Assembly (NCBI RefSeq): GCF_023159225.1 | Contig: NC_063174.1 | Coordinates: forward strand, 33,191,983-33,255,982 | Source of the DNA: Perognathus longimembris pacificus | Lineage: Eukaryota; Chordata; Mammalia; Rodentia; Heteromyidae | Reading direction: 5' to 3' | Length of the DNA stretch: 64,000 nucleotides | Shown: in pieces, positions 46,947 through 55,953 of the stretch | Numbering within the stretch: the stretch's first letter is position 1 | Layout of the letters: each line of letters starts with the position of its first letter | Program-made: the position numbers and the translations under genes | The notes under the pieces: model-generated | Databases searched by the model: none | The model's input: the letters and a program-made list of their open reading frames with translations, nothing else | What the model was told of the DNA's origin: nothing

Positions 46947-49900
46947 CTTCCAGTTTCCTTCAAAAGAGTGAAAAGAAAGAATGAAAGACAAATCTTGCAA
47001 AAGGAGGCCTTAAGAGGTCTGTAACCTGAGCTTTGGGTGGTGGTCTCCCACTTACCCCTAGAACTGTGGTCTGAGGGTTAGGAGGAGTGGCTAGATGGCC
47101 TGGCCACACTTGTATTCTCCCAGCTTGAGTCTGCAGCTTCCATTTCCTGTGCGGTGAGCAGGAAATCTCTCTCCCCTCTTCTACTCCCCATCTTCTCCTG
47201 TCATACATCCTCATTAAAACTCCCACCTTGTGAGAGTCTCCTTTGGACACACCTGCAGTGCTTTTCATGAGTGGATCTTGGGGATCCATGATTTGGTATG
47301 GAAGCTGGGAAGCTCAGGGAAGCCCTCAATACCATGGCAGTCTCCCCAAGCTTTCCCTGTGCCCTTGTAGACACCCTACTTCCACTGTTAACGAGAAGAA
47401 AATAGGGCAGGAAATGTGGCTTAGTAGTAGAGTGCTTGCCTAGCATGCATGAAGCCCTGGGTTCAATTCCTCAGCACCACATACTCAGAAAAAGCCAGAA
47501 GTGGTGCTGTGGCTCAAGTGGTAGAGTGCTAGCCTTTAGCAAAAAGAAGCCAGGGACAGTGCTCAGGCCCTGAGTCCAAGCCCCACGACTGGCAAAAAAC
47601 AAAACAACAACAACCACCAGAAAATCATAGATAATGCCGAATTTATTCTCCAACTCCTGCCCACAGGAGAAGTCCACCCTTATAAACTTCACAAGGTGGG
47701 GGCTGGGGATATGGCCTAGTGGCAAGAGAGCTCGCCTCCCATACATGAAGCCCTAGGTTCGATTCCCCAGCACCACGTATACAGAAAACGGCCAGAAGGG
47801 GCGCTGTGGCTCAAGTGGCAGAGGGCTAGCCTTGAGCAAAAAGAAACCAGGGACAGTGCTCAGGCCCTGAGTCCAAGGCCCAGGACTGGCAAATAAATAA
47901 ATAAATAAATAAATAAAAATAAACTTCACAAGGCCTTCTTGCCACCTTCCTGTCTCCTTCAGCTCTTCCTCCCACACTGTCTCCATGCATCCACCATGCT
48001 ATGTGGTTTCCTTGGCCTTCCATTAACAGACCAACAATTTACTCAGTATTTCTCTACTGTCTCTTGGCCTATAAATTAACTACAAGCTGGGTACTCAGAC
48101 ACTACTCCTCCCCCCCCCACCACCACTACTTTGTATCTGTGCTCTTATTTTGAGCCATTTACTGCTGCAGTCACTTTACAAACACCTTGTCATGGGGCTT
48201 GAACTCAGGACCTGAGTGCTGTCCCTAAGCTTTTGTGCTCAAGACTAATGCCCTACAACTTTGAGCCACAGTTCCACTTCTTCCTGGTGTTCTGGGGTTA
48301 ATTGGATAAGTGTCTTATGGACTTTCCTGCCTGGGATGGCTTTGAGCTGCGATCCTCAGATCTCAGCCTCCTGAGTAGCTGGGATTACAGGTGCTGAGGT
48401 CATGTTATCTTAAAAAGGACAGCCAAAAGCTCCTTGAGCAAAAGCTCAGGAGATGACCTACAAGGGCAACTTTTTCCTGTTCTGGCCCAGTGGTAGAGTG
48501 CTTGCCATGTATACATGAAGCCCTGGGTTCGATTCCTCAGCACCACATATATAGAAAAAAAAGGCTGGAAGTGGCACTGTGGCTCAAGAGGTAGAGTGCT
48601 AGCCTTGAGCAAAAAGAAGCCAGGGACAGTGTTCAGGCCCTGAGTCCCAAGCCCCAGGACTGGCAAAAAAATAATAATAATTTCTCCAAAATTAGTACAG
48701 AGACAAAGACTAAAATTATGATTAAATCCGGCCAGACTTCTACCAGGGCTCAGAATTAACTATGCATATTATCACCAATTTTTCTCCTAGTTAAACTTAA
48801 GGTTTCTGTCCTAACTCCCCAAGACAATTTTAGGGCCACTAAGTCCCTTTGTTTTCTCAGTGGATTCGATTAAACTTCCTTTCTATGTCCTCCTATGCGC
48901 TCTTCTTTCTTAGGGGATAGGTGGAGAAGCCTTGTCTGACTGGTTCTTCGTGTCTAAATTATAGTGTCAGTAAAATGAAGTAATAAAACCCTGTTTCTTT
49001 AAAAGCATTCACAATTTATTCTCACCTTCACCGGAACAATATCCAAGGAATCTTCTTGTCCCTCCATATTCATATAAGGAGGGAATTTGTAAGTAAACAA
49101 CTTTTTCTCCAAAAGGTCTGCCTTTCGCTCTGCTTTTTCTCTTTCAACCAGATGTACTCTAAGTAAGAGACCAGTAAATAAAATTGTCATGAAACCAACT
49201 CAAAACAACTCAGTGTAATTTTAATGGAATATTTAAAATAATAACTATCCTCTGAAAATATATTGAGAGGTGTGGTAGTACATGTCTATAATCCCAGCTA
49301 CTCAGGAGGCAGAGGTAGTGTAATTGTGAGTTTAAGGCCAGCTGCAGCAAAGTCATTGAAACCCTGTCTCAAAAAAAACAAAAATGCTGCCAGGCACCAG
49401 AGGTTCATGCTTGTTATCTTAACTACCCACAGGACTAAGATGTGAGAATCAAGAGGCTAAGATCTTAGGATCAAGATCCAAAGCCAGCTGGTACAGGAAA
49501 ATCTGTGAGACTTTTAATCTCCAATTAATTGCCAAAAAGTTGTGGTTCAACAAGCAGAACACTAGCCCTGAGGGGGGTAAAAAAAAAAAAAAGCTCAGGA
49601 ACAGCACCTAGACCCTGAGTTCCAGCCCTAGGATCATATCACCCACACACATCCAAGCTACATAGGAGGCTGAGATCTGAGGAACCCAGTTCAAAGCTTG
49701 CCTGGGAGACAAATTTGAGACTCTTTTCTCCAGTTAACTACCCAAAACCCAGAAGTAGATGTGTGGCTCAAGTAACAGAGCTTTGAGCAGAGAAAGTTAA
49801 GGGAGGGGTGGGGATATGGCCTAGTGGTAGAGTGCTTGCCTCATATACATGAAGCCCTGGGTTTGATACCTCAGTACCACATATATAGAAAATGTCAGAA

Positions 49901-52900
49901 GGGGCACTGTGTCCTAAGTGGTAGAGTGCTAGCCTTGAGCAAAAAGAAGCCAGGGACAGTCCCAAGCCCCAGCACTGGCCAAAAAACAAAACAAAAAGTA
50001 ATGAAGTGTTGATTGATGCTGCAAGTAAATGAACCTTAAAAGTGAAATTCTATTAGATCTAAATTATGATTAATTAGTAGTATGTATTTCATGTTATTTT
50101 AAAGTGTATCACAAAAGACTTGCTTAAAAAAGAAACTAGCAAATTTCCTACCTTAGACGTTTTTCTAATTCTGTAACTCTTTCAGTTAGATTGCAGTTGC
50201 CTCTTTCAAGACTCTGAATATTGGTGTTTTTCAAACACTTTATTCTCATTAGAGAAGCGATGAGTTCCTGGAGATCCTTGACATCATCTCTCAGGGATAT
50301 TATCTGTAATGACTGTTGCACATTATTTTCTTTGTAACTTTCTAGCTCAGTCTTCATTTCTTTCAGTGAACTTTCTTTTATGAAGATTTTGCTTTGAAGA
50401 TTTCTTAGCTAATGTGAAGTAGAAAGTGTTATTTAAAATCATTTATGATCATGGTCTTAAACATTCACAGTGTGAAATCATCATGGATATTTAAGCTATA
50501 CATTATTATAAAATAAATTAAAGGCTTTCAAGTCTGTTCCTTAAGCATATCCCATGTTAAAGACATTTTTAAATAACATAAAATTGGCACACAGGGTTTG
50601 GAATAAGTGACAATTCATACCAATATTAAAATTAAGTCCTTAGTTACTAAATTACACCAATAGTGAAGGAATAGGGATAAAGCTCAGTGGTAGAACCTAG
50701 CAAGTCCCTGGTACCACAAAAAAAAAAATTAACCCTTTTGACACCTTTCCTCAAACATCTAGCCTCCACATCTGGAGAAAGTAACCTTGTTCATCCAGTT
50801 TATGGTACTTTGTGCCGGCTACCCTAGGAAACAAAAACACAGTCACCATTGATGCCATTTGTTCAAAGAGCTGGCCCACAAATCTAAGTATTCTGAGCAT
50901 TTTCCTTAGAGGTAATCCTAGAGGTAGATAGCACAGACATGAACAGCCACATCACAGTACCCAAATAATGACAATGGCCCTTGAGCTTCCAGCCAGTTAC
51001 CCGTAAGTCTGCCTCTTGAGATAAATCCTGAGAACAGGACTCAACTGAGGAATTTCTAGAGAACATTCCAGCCTTCATCACAGGGAGTAAAAGTTGAGAC
51101 ATTTCCTACAAATGTAGTTTATGTCTTCTTTTATCTATTGATGCCACATAGAATTAGATAAAACTAGCGGCTATTTGCTATGTGGTAGCATATTGAAAAT
51201 AGGAATCCATCCCTTCCATTAAAAATACTTAGGGCTCAGCCAGGAGCCCGTGGCTACTTTAATGTTTTCCTATTTTATAGAAGATACAATTTCCCAGTGT
51301 TTGGTTCTAAAAATCATATACCTCAGCTAAAAGGTTCTTGTTTTTCATCAGCACTCCAGGAATGTCAGGATGGGCTGGGTCAACTGCCCTTTTGTTGTAC
51401 ATCATTGAGTTCCTGGTGGAAGCCACTTTCAGAGATGGACCAAAACAAATCTACAAGGAGAAAGAAACTTCCAGTTAATTAACCAAACCTGAACTTCCTC
51501 CCCACCCCCAACCTGTGAATCAAAACCATCAATTTTCTAGCCTATACAAACTCGTATACATGAAGCCCTGGGTTCTATTCCTCAGCACCACATATATAGA
51601 AAAAGCCAGAAGTGGCACTGTGGCTCAAGTGGTAGAGTGCTAGCCTTCAGCAAAAAGAAGCCAGGGACAGTATTCAGGCTCTGAATCCAAGCCTCAGTAC
51701 TGGCAAAAAAAAAAGGGGGGGGGGTGAAGGAAATGGGAAATGTGGTGGAGGGATGAAATTGAAAAATAGCAGCTAATATGTATGGAAATATACCAATAAA
51801 ATTCTCCTCCTATGATTGATATAAGCCAATAAAAAGGGGGGATAGTTTTAAATAGAACACACCTTTAAAAGATTCATTTTGAAGTTAAGTTCAAGGGGAA
51901 AAAAAAGTAACATGCTGGGCTGGGAATGTGGCCTAGTGGCAAGAGAGCTTACCTCGTATACATGAAGCCCTGGGTTCAATTCCCCAGCACCACATATATA
52001 GAAAACGGCCAGAAGTGGCGCTGTGGCTCAAGTGGCAGAGTGCTAGCCTTGAGCAAAAAGAAGACAGGGACAGTGCTCAGGCCCTGAGTCCAAGGCCCAG
52101 GACTAGCCAAAAAAAAAAAAAAAGTAACATGCTGACCTAAGGGCTTCTTTAAAGTTTTCTTTTTCTTTGGTGCCAGTATCAGGATCTGGGTTCTGTCTCT
52201 CAGCTTTTTCACCCAAAGATGGCCCTCTACCACTTGAGCCATACCTCCACTTCTGGCTTTTTGTTGGTTAACTGGAGATAAAGAGTGTTATGGACTATTC
52301 TGCCTGGGCTGGCCTCAAGCCAAGATCCTCAGATGTTAGCCTTCTGAATAGCTAGGATTATAAGCATGAATTATCAGCAGAACTTAAAGTTTTCGAAAAC
52401 ATACTTACCAGACAATAATTTGCAATACTAGCCATAAGTAAATGTAGCATGTATAGATTATACAGATTTAATTTCTTATAGTATAAAAATCAAGGGCTGG
52501 GGATATAGCCTAGTGGCAAGAGTGCCTGCCTCGGATACACGAGGCCCTAGGTTCGATTCCCCAGCACCAAGAAAATGCCAGGTGCTGGTGGTTCATGCCT
52601 TTAATCCTTGCTACTCATGAGGCTGAGATCTGAGGACCAATGATCAAAGTTCGAAGCCAGCCTAGGTAGAAAAATCCATGAGACTCTTATCTCCAATTAA
52701 CTGCTCAAAAACTGCAAGTGGGGGCTGGGGATATAGCCTAGCGGCAAGAGTGCCTGCCTCGGATACACGAGGCCCTAGGTTCCATTCCCCAGCACCACAT
52801 ATACAGAAAATGGCCAGAAGCGGCGCTGTGGCTCAAGTGGCAGAGTGCTAGCCTTGAGCGGGAAGAAGCCAGGGACAGTGCTCAGGCCCTGAGTCCAAGG

Positions 52901-53449
52901 CCCAGGACTGGCCAAAAAAAAAAAAAAAAAAAACTGCAAGTGGCACTGTGGCTCAAGTGGTAGCCCTGAGCACAAAGAGGCTTAGGGATAGCGCCCAGGC
53001 ACTGAGTTAAAGCCTCACGACTGATTAAAAAAGAAAGAAAAGAAAAGAAAAAGCTAGGGAGAGCACCCAGGGCTTGAGATCAAGCCACCAATACTTATGA
53101 AATGGGAAATCATTTGGCCTTGCTTTCTGTTTTGGTTTTTTTTTTCTTTTCGGTCATGGTGTGGCCTTGCTTTCTGTTTCATTCACTAACAACAACAAAA
53201 ATGATCAGGAGCCTAGGAAAATGGGCAGTTAGACCTAGACTTTCTTTCACCTCTCAGTAGTGCCACAGAAGATGGTTTATCACACACTGGGGTAAAAATA
53301 AGTACCAGAGAACAACTCACCATTGCGCTATTTTTTCGGGCTGATAGATTCTTGACTTGTAATGGCTTAGCCTCATTAGGCCTTTTGGTTTGCCCAGTAG
53401 CAACCATTCCTGAATCTGAGTGGTTTAAAGATTGGAGAGGGCTTGACAT
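35738..53449 (-). CDS. Tex21: Coiled-coil protein, probable testis-expressed 21 (CCDC170-like), nine coding exons
   Basis: Nine minus-strand exons join in phase to 1770 nt: 589 codons and a TAA stop. Exons: 53449-53321, 51450-51322, 50408-50152, 49158-49026, 46447-46133, 44158-43940, 41921-41715, 39884-39666, 35899-35738. All have AG acceptors and GT donors. The protein starts with a basic Ser/Thr-rich head (MSSPLQSLNHSDSG), has long Leu/Glu/Lys/Gln-rich coiled-coil segments (about residues 83-190, 320-355, 405-510) and ends in a short globular-looking tail (DFRETIMKMLGLN..). There is no signal peptide or membrane segment. Identity is inferred from position: Tex21 is the gene next to Esr2 in mouse, on the same strand as I recall, and human TEX21P is a pseudogene. 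Function is unknown; a cytoskeletal, Golgi or ciliary role would fit the CCDC170 family. An extra upstream 5' exon is likely at 57315. Confidence 0.8.
36010..36450 (-). mobile_element. SINE-A and an older SINE, antisense
   Basis: 36012-36232 SINE-A; 36233-36450 decayed ID-like plus B1-like unit. Confidence 0.7.
36605..36730 (-). mobile_element. B1-like SINE, antisense
   Basis: CTTTCTGTAATCCAAGCTTT .. TTTACAGGTATGTGCCACTA. Confidence 0.55.
36915..37245 (-). mobile_element. SINE-A and B1-like SINE, antisense
   Basis: 36918-37092 SINE-A with a shortened head; 37115-37245 B1-like (ATGGGGTATCACTCTGTTGC). Confidence 0.65.
37317..37770 (+). mobile_element. SINE-A with a middle-class SINE-B nested in its tail
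   Basis: SINE-A 37317-37507 resumes at 37727 (GCTAAGGAAGAGCCAGG). SINE-B 37508-37726 has a 28-base poly-A. Confidence 0.82.
37771..38790. other. Intronic sequence of the Tex21-like gene, possibly an old LTR part
   Basis: Frames at 37822-38168 have no recognisable domain. CCAATAAAGCCC with a pyrimidine-rich follow-up at 38595-38640 resembles an LTR R/U5 end in plus sense, but no boundary could be fixed. Confidence 0.3.
38798..39541 (-). mobile_element. Probable solo LTR, antisense, in the last Tex21 intron
   Basis: Read on the minus strand it starts TGACTAAATA, carries CCAAT boxes (GCCAATCAGG), then AATAAA near 38860 followed by a U5-like end (GGTCAGTCTCATTCCTTTG .. CGGACCCTATCACA). Direct repeats CTCAGGT flank it (38791-38797 and 39542-39548). 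The 7-8-bp repeat is longer than usual for an LTR, so part may be chance. No internal region remains. Confidence 0.6.
39666..39884 (-). CDS. Tex21: Tex21-like exon, coiled coil, residues 464-536
   Basis: 219 nt, phase 0: acceptor TTACCCTGTCACAG, donor GAG|GTATTT. It starts DKTIEKLRQSLTKVEMTKEK, contains another helix (DNLKMTLGSAEQELKSDLES) and ends in an acidic STPEEVSGQEQE tail. An LTR sits about 125 bp downstream in the same strand sense. Confidence 0.8.
40066..40288 (-). mobile_element. SINE-A, antisense
   Basis: (GTT)n tail, CAAGGATTGAACTTGTGGCC to AAGCCACCAGTGCCTGGC. Confidence 0.83.
40487..40682 (-). mobile_element. SINE-B, old class, antisense
   Basis: ACCAGTCCTGGGGCTTGAAT to CACATTCCCAGCCCC. 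Confidence 0.9.
40765..41345. mobile_element. SINE cluster: antisense tail, then SINE-A (+) split by antisense SINE-B
   Basis: 40765-40855 antisense tail unit. SINE-A 40905-41010 resumes at 41208-41345. Antisense SINE-B 41025-41203 is inserted in its linker. Confidence 0.8.
41368..41640 (+). mobile_element. SINE-A with a 30-base internal duplication
   Basis: GAGTTAAGCAATAGTATCCA-type sequence occurs twice (41548-41600) in the tail unit. Confidence 0.75.
41715..41921 (-). CDS. Tex21: Tex21-like exon, coiled coil, residues 395-463
   Basis: 207 nt, phase 0: acceptor TTTCTATAAAG, donor AAA|GTAAGT (consensus). It starts ENPKTQNSQINEHKKFKELE and continues through an amphipathic helix (MEEKIQKLQKQLSDLKLSNK) to RVNVLK. 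Confidence 0.8.
42048..42252 (+). mobile_element. SINE-B, middle class
   Basis: GGCTGGGAATATGGCCTAGT to CCCCAGGACTGGCAAAAAAT. Confidence 0.9.
42543..42770 (+). mobile_element. SINE tail plus LINE-1 3'UTR fragment
   Basis: A SINE tail unit (GAAAAGCTCAGGAGCAGTGC) is followed by an L1 3'UTR end (GGGTGACACTGTCCAAAAG.., CATCATCTTTATAACAAC) and poly-A, with a C8 run at 42706. Confidence 0.6.
42771..43434. other. Intronic sequence of the Tex21-like gene, nothing recognised
   Basis: Unique sequence with a G9 run at 43242; no open frame of interest. Confidence 0.45.
43435..43725 (+). mobile_element. B1-like fragment and SINE-B
   Basis: 43435-43522 diverged B1; 43528-43722 SINE-B, old class. Confidence 0.78.
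43940..44158 (-). CDS. Tex21: Tex21-like exon, residues 322-394
   Basis: 219 nt, phase 0: acceptor TTTTTCTTACAG before 44158. It begins RTEDLQREIQMLSKRVEQLQ (coiled coil), then an acidic, Gly/Asn-rich linker (EENDKDNKRPLQYQEG). The donor is AGT|GTAGGA, weak but phase-correct. The frame stays open for 14 codons past it, so the 3' boundary is the least certain in the gene. Confidence 0.65.
44305..44742 (+). mobile_element. SINE-A (44305-44545) and SINE-B (44552-44742)
   Basis: Both in plus sense; the SINE-B is the old class (GTGGCTTAGTGGTAGAGTGC). Confidence 0.85.
44818..45015 (-). mobile_element. SINE-B, antisense
   Basis: Faces the SINE-B at 44552-44742, making an inverted pair with a 75-base spacer. 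Confidence 0.9.
45030..45330 (-). mobile_element. ID-like fragment, (CA)n and B1-like fragment
   Basis: ID-like 45040-45115; (CA)n 45190-45229; B1-like antisense 45238-45325 (CAGAGTCTCATTACATAGTC). Confidence 0.6.
45395..45550 (-). mobile_element. MIR SINE
   Basis: CATTTTACAAATGAAACAGG .. GTCCAAGAGCACACAGCTGC is the antisense MIR core. An open frame across it is fortuitous. Confidence 0.75.
45685..46095 (+). mobile_element. SINE-B (old) with SINE-B (middle) nested in its tail
   Basis: Old copy 45685-45837 and 46042-46095; young copy 45838-46041. GAAGCTCAGGGACAG occurs on both sides (45823, 46043). Confidence 0.92.
46133..46447 (-). CDS. Tex21: Tex21-like exon, residues 217-321
   Basis: 315 nt, the largest exon, phase 0 at both ends: acceptor ATATTTAG, donor TCT|GTAAGTG (near consensus). 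It is less coiled-coil-like, with several Trp residues (KIWDTC, PPHSWTWATK, EQSWKS), suggesting a helical-bundle or spectrin-like segment between the coiled coils. There is no close match I can name. Confidence 0.8.
46478..46510. repeat. (TG)n microsatellite
   Basis: Interrupted TG run 30 bases upstream (in transcript sense) of the Tex21 acceptor at 46448. Confidence 0.9.
46740..46945 (+). mobile_element. SINE-A lacking its head, with (CA)n tail
   Basis: CCAAACCCTGGCAGGAAAAG to CTGTACCTGTGTGC; (CA)n 46908-46945. Confidence 0.78.
46946..47404. other. Intronic sequence, possibly an old LTR fragment
   Basis: The segment around 47200-47270 (CATTAAAACTCCCACCTTGT, then pyrimidine-rich) is LTR-like. 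No boundaries or open reading frame. Confidence 0.3.
47405..47922 (+). mobile_element. Two SINE-B copies: old (47405-47600) and middle (47699-47922)
   Basis: The second has a (AAAT)n tail and direct repeats ATAAACTTCACAAGG (47681, 47923). Confidence 0.92.
48188..48395 (-). mobile_element. SINE-A, antisense
   Basis: CATGGGGCTTGAACTCAGGA to GGGATTACAGGTGC. Confidence 0.83.
48484..48680 (+). mobile_element. SINE-B, head slightly shortened
   Basis: GCCCAGTGGTAGAGTGCTTG to CAGGACTGGCAAAAAAATAA. Confidence 0.87.
48681..49020. other. Intronic sequence of the Tex21-like gene
   Basis: Nothing recognised. Confidence 0.4.
49026..49158 (-). CDS. Tex21: Tex21-like exon, residues 172-216
   Basis: 133 nt: acceptor TCTTACTTAG, donor AAG|GTGAGA. 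It supplies the A of the split Arg codon, then VHLVEREKAERKADLLEKKL (end of the first coiled coil) and an acidic linker (MEGQEDSLDIVPVK). Confidence 0.8.
49262..49995 (+). mobile_element. SINE run: B1-like, two SINE-A, SINE-B
   Basis: 49262-49385 B1-like monomer; 49388-49645 and 49650-49800 SINE-A; 49805-49995 SINE-B. Confidence 0.8.
50152..50408 (-). CDS. Tex21: Tex21-like exon, coiled coil, residues 87-172
   Basis: 257 nt: acceptor CTTCACATTAG, donor CTAAG|GTAGG. It starts LRNLQSKIFIKESSLKEMKT and continues as a heptad-rich helix ending LTERVTELEKRLR. The last Arg codon is split AG|A with the next exon, which fixes the phase. Confidence 0.8.
50664..50732 (+). mobile_element. ID-like monomer SINE
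   Basis: GAATAGGGATAAAGCTCAGT .. CCCTGGTACCAC and poly-A; close to a plain ID element. Confidence 0.55.
50733..51320. other. Intronic sequence of the Tex21-like gene
   Basis: A 72-codon minus frame (50884-51102) lacks splice signals in phase and is not included in the gene model. Confidence 0.4.
51322..51450 (-). CDS. Tex21: Tex21-like exon, residues 44-86
   Basis: 129 nt, phase 0 at both ends: acceptor CTCCTTGTAG before 51450, donor GAG|GTATATG after 51322. It reads ICFGPSLKVASTRNSMMYNK, then a Pro-rich patch (DPAHPDIPGV), and ends KNKNLLAE, which runs straight into the coiled coil of the next exon. Confidence 0.75.
51548..51720 (+). mobile_element. SINE-B, 5'-truncated
   Basis: Starts at CTCGTATACATGAAGCCCTG; ends with a G9 run after the A-tail. 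Confidence 0.85.
51915..52395. mobile_element. SINE-B (+, 51917-52125) and SINE-A (-, 52160-52390)
   Basis: The SINE-B is flanked by AAAGTAACATGCTG (51904, 52121). Confidence 0.88.
52495..53032 (+). mobile_element. Youngest-class SINE-B fragment, then SINE-A split by a full youngest-class SINE-B
   Basis: 52495-52568 head only. SINE-A 52575-52724 resumes at 52934-53030. Inserted SINE-B 52725-52932 is bracketed by AAAAACTGCAAGTGG. Confidence 0.9.
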
Positions 53450-53450
53450 G
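53321..53450 (-). CDS. Tex21: Tex21-like exon with start codon (residues 1-43)
   Basis: ATG at 53449 (A at -3) begins MSSPLQSLNHSDSGMVATGQ. The exon ends at AGCGCAATG|GTGAGT, a strong donor. A pyrimidine-rich acceptor (GCTTCTGTGTCTTCAG) ends one base before the ATG, so a non-coding or nearly non-coding exon should lie upstream. The frame stays open to the left of the ATG but has no further ATG before a stop. Confidence 0.75.
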
Positions 53451-53709
53451 CTGAAGACACAGAAGCACAGAGCACATCTAATGGTGACCCATGGTGCTTC
53501 CAAGAAGAGTTTCCATACAGCACACAGGAAGAGATGCTGAAGTATATTCAGTGCCAACAGCAAAGTCTTCAAGAAGCTTCCACCTCCAGATACTCAATAC
53601 TTGCCAGACCTCAGGAGTTGCCTGCTGAACCTGTTGCTTAGAAACAAATGACAGCATCAAAGCAGGTTAGATTGTAACTGGCTGAAGTGGTATGCTATTT
53701 GTATATGTC

Positions 53710-53950
53710 ATAATGTAATTTTTTTCTGGTCCTGGGGCTTGAACTCTGGGCTTAGGCCCTGACCCTGAGTTCTTTTGCTCAAGGCTAGTATTCAACTACT
53801 TGAGTCACAGCACTACTTCCAGCTTTTTCTGTGACTAATTGGAGATAAGAGTCTCATGGACTTTCTGCCTCGGTTGGCTTCAAACTGTGTTCCTCAGATC
53901 TATCTCCTGAGTAGTTAGGATTACAGGTGTGAGATACCAGCACCTCACAA
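53710..53950 (-). mobile_element. SINE-A, antisense
   Basis: TTCTGGTCCTGGGGCTTGAA to GAGATACCAGCACCTCAC. Confidence 0.83.
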
Positions 53951-54147
53951 TATAATTTTAAATGCTATTTTTGAATCATATCTTTAGACATTTGACTTGT
54001 AGCTTTTCCTCATTTTAATTTTTCATCAGAAATATGTATCTTTTTAGAAACAGCCAAATGACAAAAAGTCAAACATGAAAAAGCCAAACATAAGAATGTG
54101 ATTTTTCTTAGTGCTTACACCTCAGAGGAAAAGAAAATAAAAATGTA

Positions 54148-54352
54148 GGGGCTGGGAGTGTGGCTTAGTGGTAGAGTATTTGCCTAGCATGCATGAAGGC
54201 CTGGGTTTGATTCCTCAGTACAACATAAACAGAAAGCCAGAAGTGGCACTGTGGCTTAAGTGGTAGGGTGCTAGCCTTGAGCAAAAGAAACTCAAGGATA
54301 GTGCCAGGCCCAGAGTTCAGTCCCTAGGACTGGCCAAAAAAAAAAAAAAAAA
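54148..54352 (+). mobile_element. SINE-B, old class
   Basis: GGGGCTGGGAGTGTGGCTTA to CTAGGACTGGCCAAAAAA. Confidence 0.9.
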
Positions 54353-54427
54353 GAAAAATGTAACTGTCATATATACATAGCAATATTGGATATCTAACCC
54401 AGGGCATCAAGAATGCTGGGAAAGATG

Positions 54428-54627
54428 GGCTGGGGATATGGCCTAGTGGCAAGAGTGCCTGCCTCGGATACACGAGGCCCTAGGTTCGATTCCCCAGCAC
54501 CACATATACAGAAAAGGGCCAGAAGCGGCGCTGTGGCTCAAGTGGCAGAGTGCTAGCCTTGAGCGGGAAGAAGCCAGGGACAGTGCTCAGGCCCTGAGTC
54601 CAAGGCCCAGGACTGGCAAAAAAAAAA
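54428..54627 (+). mobile_element. SINE-B, youngest class
   Basis: Diagnostic GAGTGCCTGCCTCGGATACA and GAGCGGGAAGAAGCC; direct repeats AGAATGCTGGGAAAG (54410, 54627). Confidence 0.95.
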
Positions 54628-54669
54628 GAATGCTGGGAAAGAGCTTACCATTGACTTGGTGTCCGTGTA

Positions 54670-55097
54670 ATTTTTTTTTTTGCCAGTCCTGGAGCTTGGA
54701 CTCAGGGCCTGAGCACTGTCCCTGGCTGCTTTTTTTTTTTTTTTTTTTTTTGGCCAGTCCTGGGCCTTGGACTCAGGGCCTGAGCACTGTCCCTGGCTTC
54801 TTCCCGCTCAAGGCTAGCACTCTGCCTCTTGAGCCACAGCGCCGCTTCTGGCCGTTTTCTGTATATGTGGTGCTGGGGAATGGAACCTAGGGCCTCGTGT
54901 ATCCGAGGCAGGCACTCTTGCCACTAGGCTATATCCCCAGCCCCCTGGCTTCTTTTTACTCAAGGCTAGCACTCTGCCACTTGAGCCACAGCTCCACTTC
55001 TGGCCGTTTTCTATATATGTGGTGCTGGGGAATCAAACCCAGGGCTTCATGTATACAAGGCAAGCACTCTTACCACTAGGCCATATTCCCAGCCCCT
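54670..55097 (-). mobile_element. SINE-B (middle), antisense, with youngest-class SINE-B nested
   Basis: Outer copy 54670-54732 and 54945-55097; inner copy 54733-54944, with CCCTGGCT repeated at both junctions. Confidence 0.92.
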
Positions 55098-55164
55098 GGT
55101 CCCTATAATTTTGTGTGCGTGTATTCCAGTGCTAGGGCTTGAACTCATGGACTCACAGATGTTC

Positions 55165-55435
55165 TTCCTTAACTTTCTCTCTCTCTCTCTCTGTCTCTGT
55201 CTCTCTGTCTCTGTCTCTCTCTTTCTCTCTTTTTCTTTCTTTTGCCAGTCCTGGGGCTTGAACTCAGGGACTGGACACTGTCCATGAGCTTCTTTTGCTT
55301 AAATCTAGCACTCTACCACTTGAGCCACAGCCACTTCAGCTTTTTCTGTTTATGTGGTACTGAGGAATGGAATCCAGGGCTTCATGCATGCTAGGCAAGC
55401 ACTCTACCACTAAGCCACATTCCCAGCCCTGTTCC
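55165..55435 (-). mobile_element. (CT)n tract and SINE-B, antisense
   Basis: (CT)n 55172-55235 is probably the expanded tail; SINE-B 55240-55430. Confidence 0.87.
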
Positions 55436-55574
55436 TTAACTTTCTCACTCAAGGCTTGTGGCTCTACCACTTGAGCCATTATCTTCACCATAATTTTTAG
55501 GTTTTTTAAATTATAAAGGTGATGTACAGTGGGGTTATAGTAACATAAATTAGGTAATGAGCACGTTTTTGTTT

Positions 55575-55805
55575 TTCTTTTCTGTCGGTCCTGGGGCTTG
55601 AACTCTGGGCCTGGGCACTGTCCCTGGGCTCCTTTTGCTCAAGGTTAGCACTCTACCACTTGAGCCACAGCTCCACTTCTGGCTTTTTCTGTGATTAGTT
55701 GAAGATAAGAGTCTCACAGACTTTCCTGCCATGGTAGCTTTGAACCACCAGATCTCAGCCTCCTGAATAGCTAGGATTACAGGCATGAGTCAATGGTACC
55801 TGGCA
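55575..55805 (-). mobile_element. SINE-A, antisense
   Basis: TCGGTCCTGGGGCTTGAACT to GAGTCAATGGTACCTGGC. Confidence 0.85.
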
Positions 55806-55953
55806 TAAGTAGATTTCTTTTTGGACAATGTCACACCTTCCCTTCCACTATAGTTCTTATAAATATCACAAGTTTCAAAACTGCCTTAAACCCCATTTCT
55901 CCCATGCAGTTCAATTCTATATATTATCTTCCTTTTTCAAAAGTAAAAAATAG

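Noticed and set aside
53450..53660. N-terminal extension of the Tex21-like protein to the left of MSSPL
   Set aside because: The open frame upstream has no ATG (it would need TTG) and a good acceptor lies one base before the chosen ATG.
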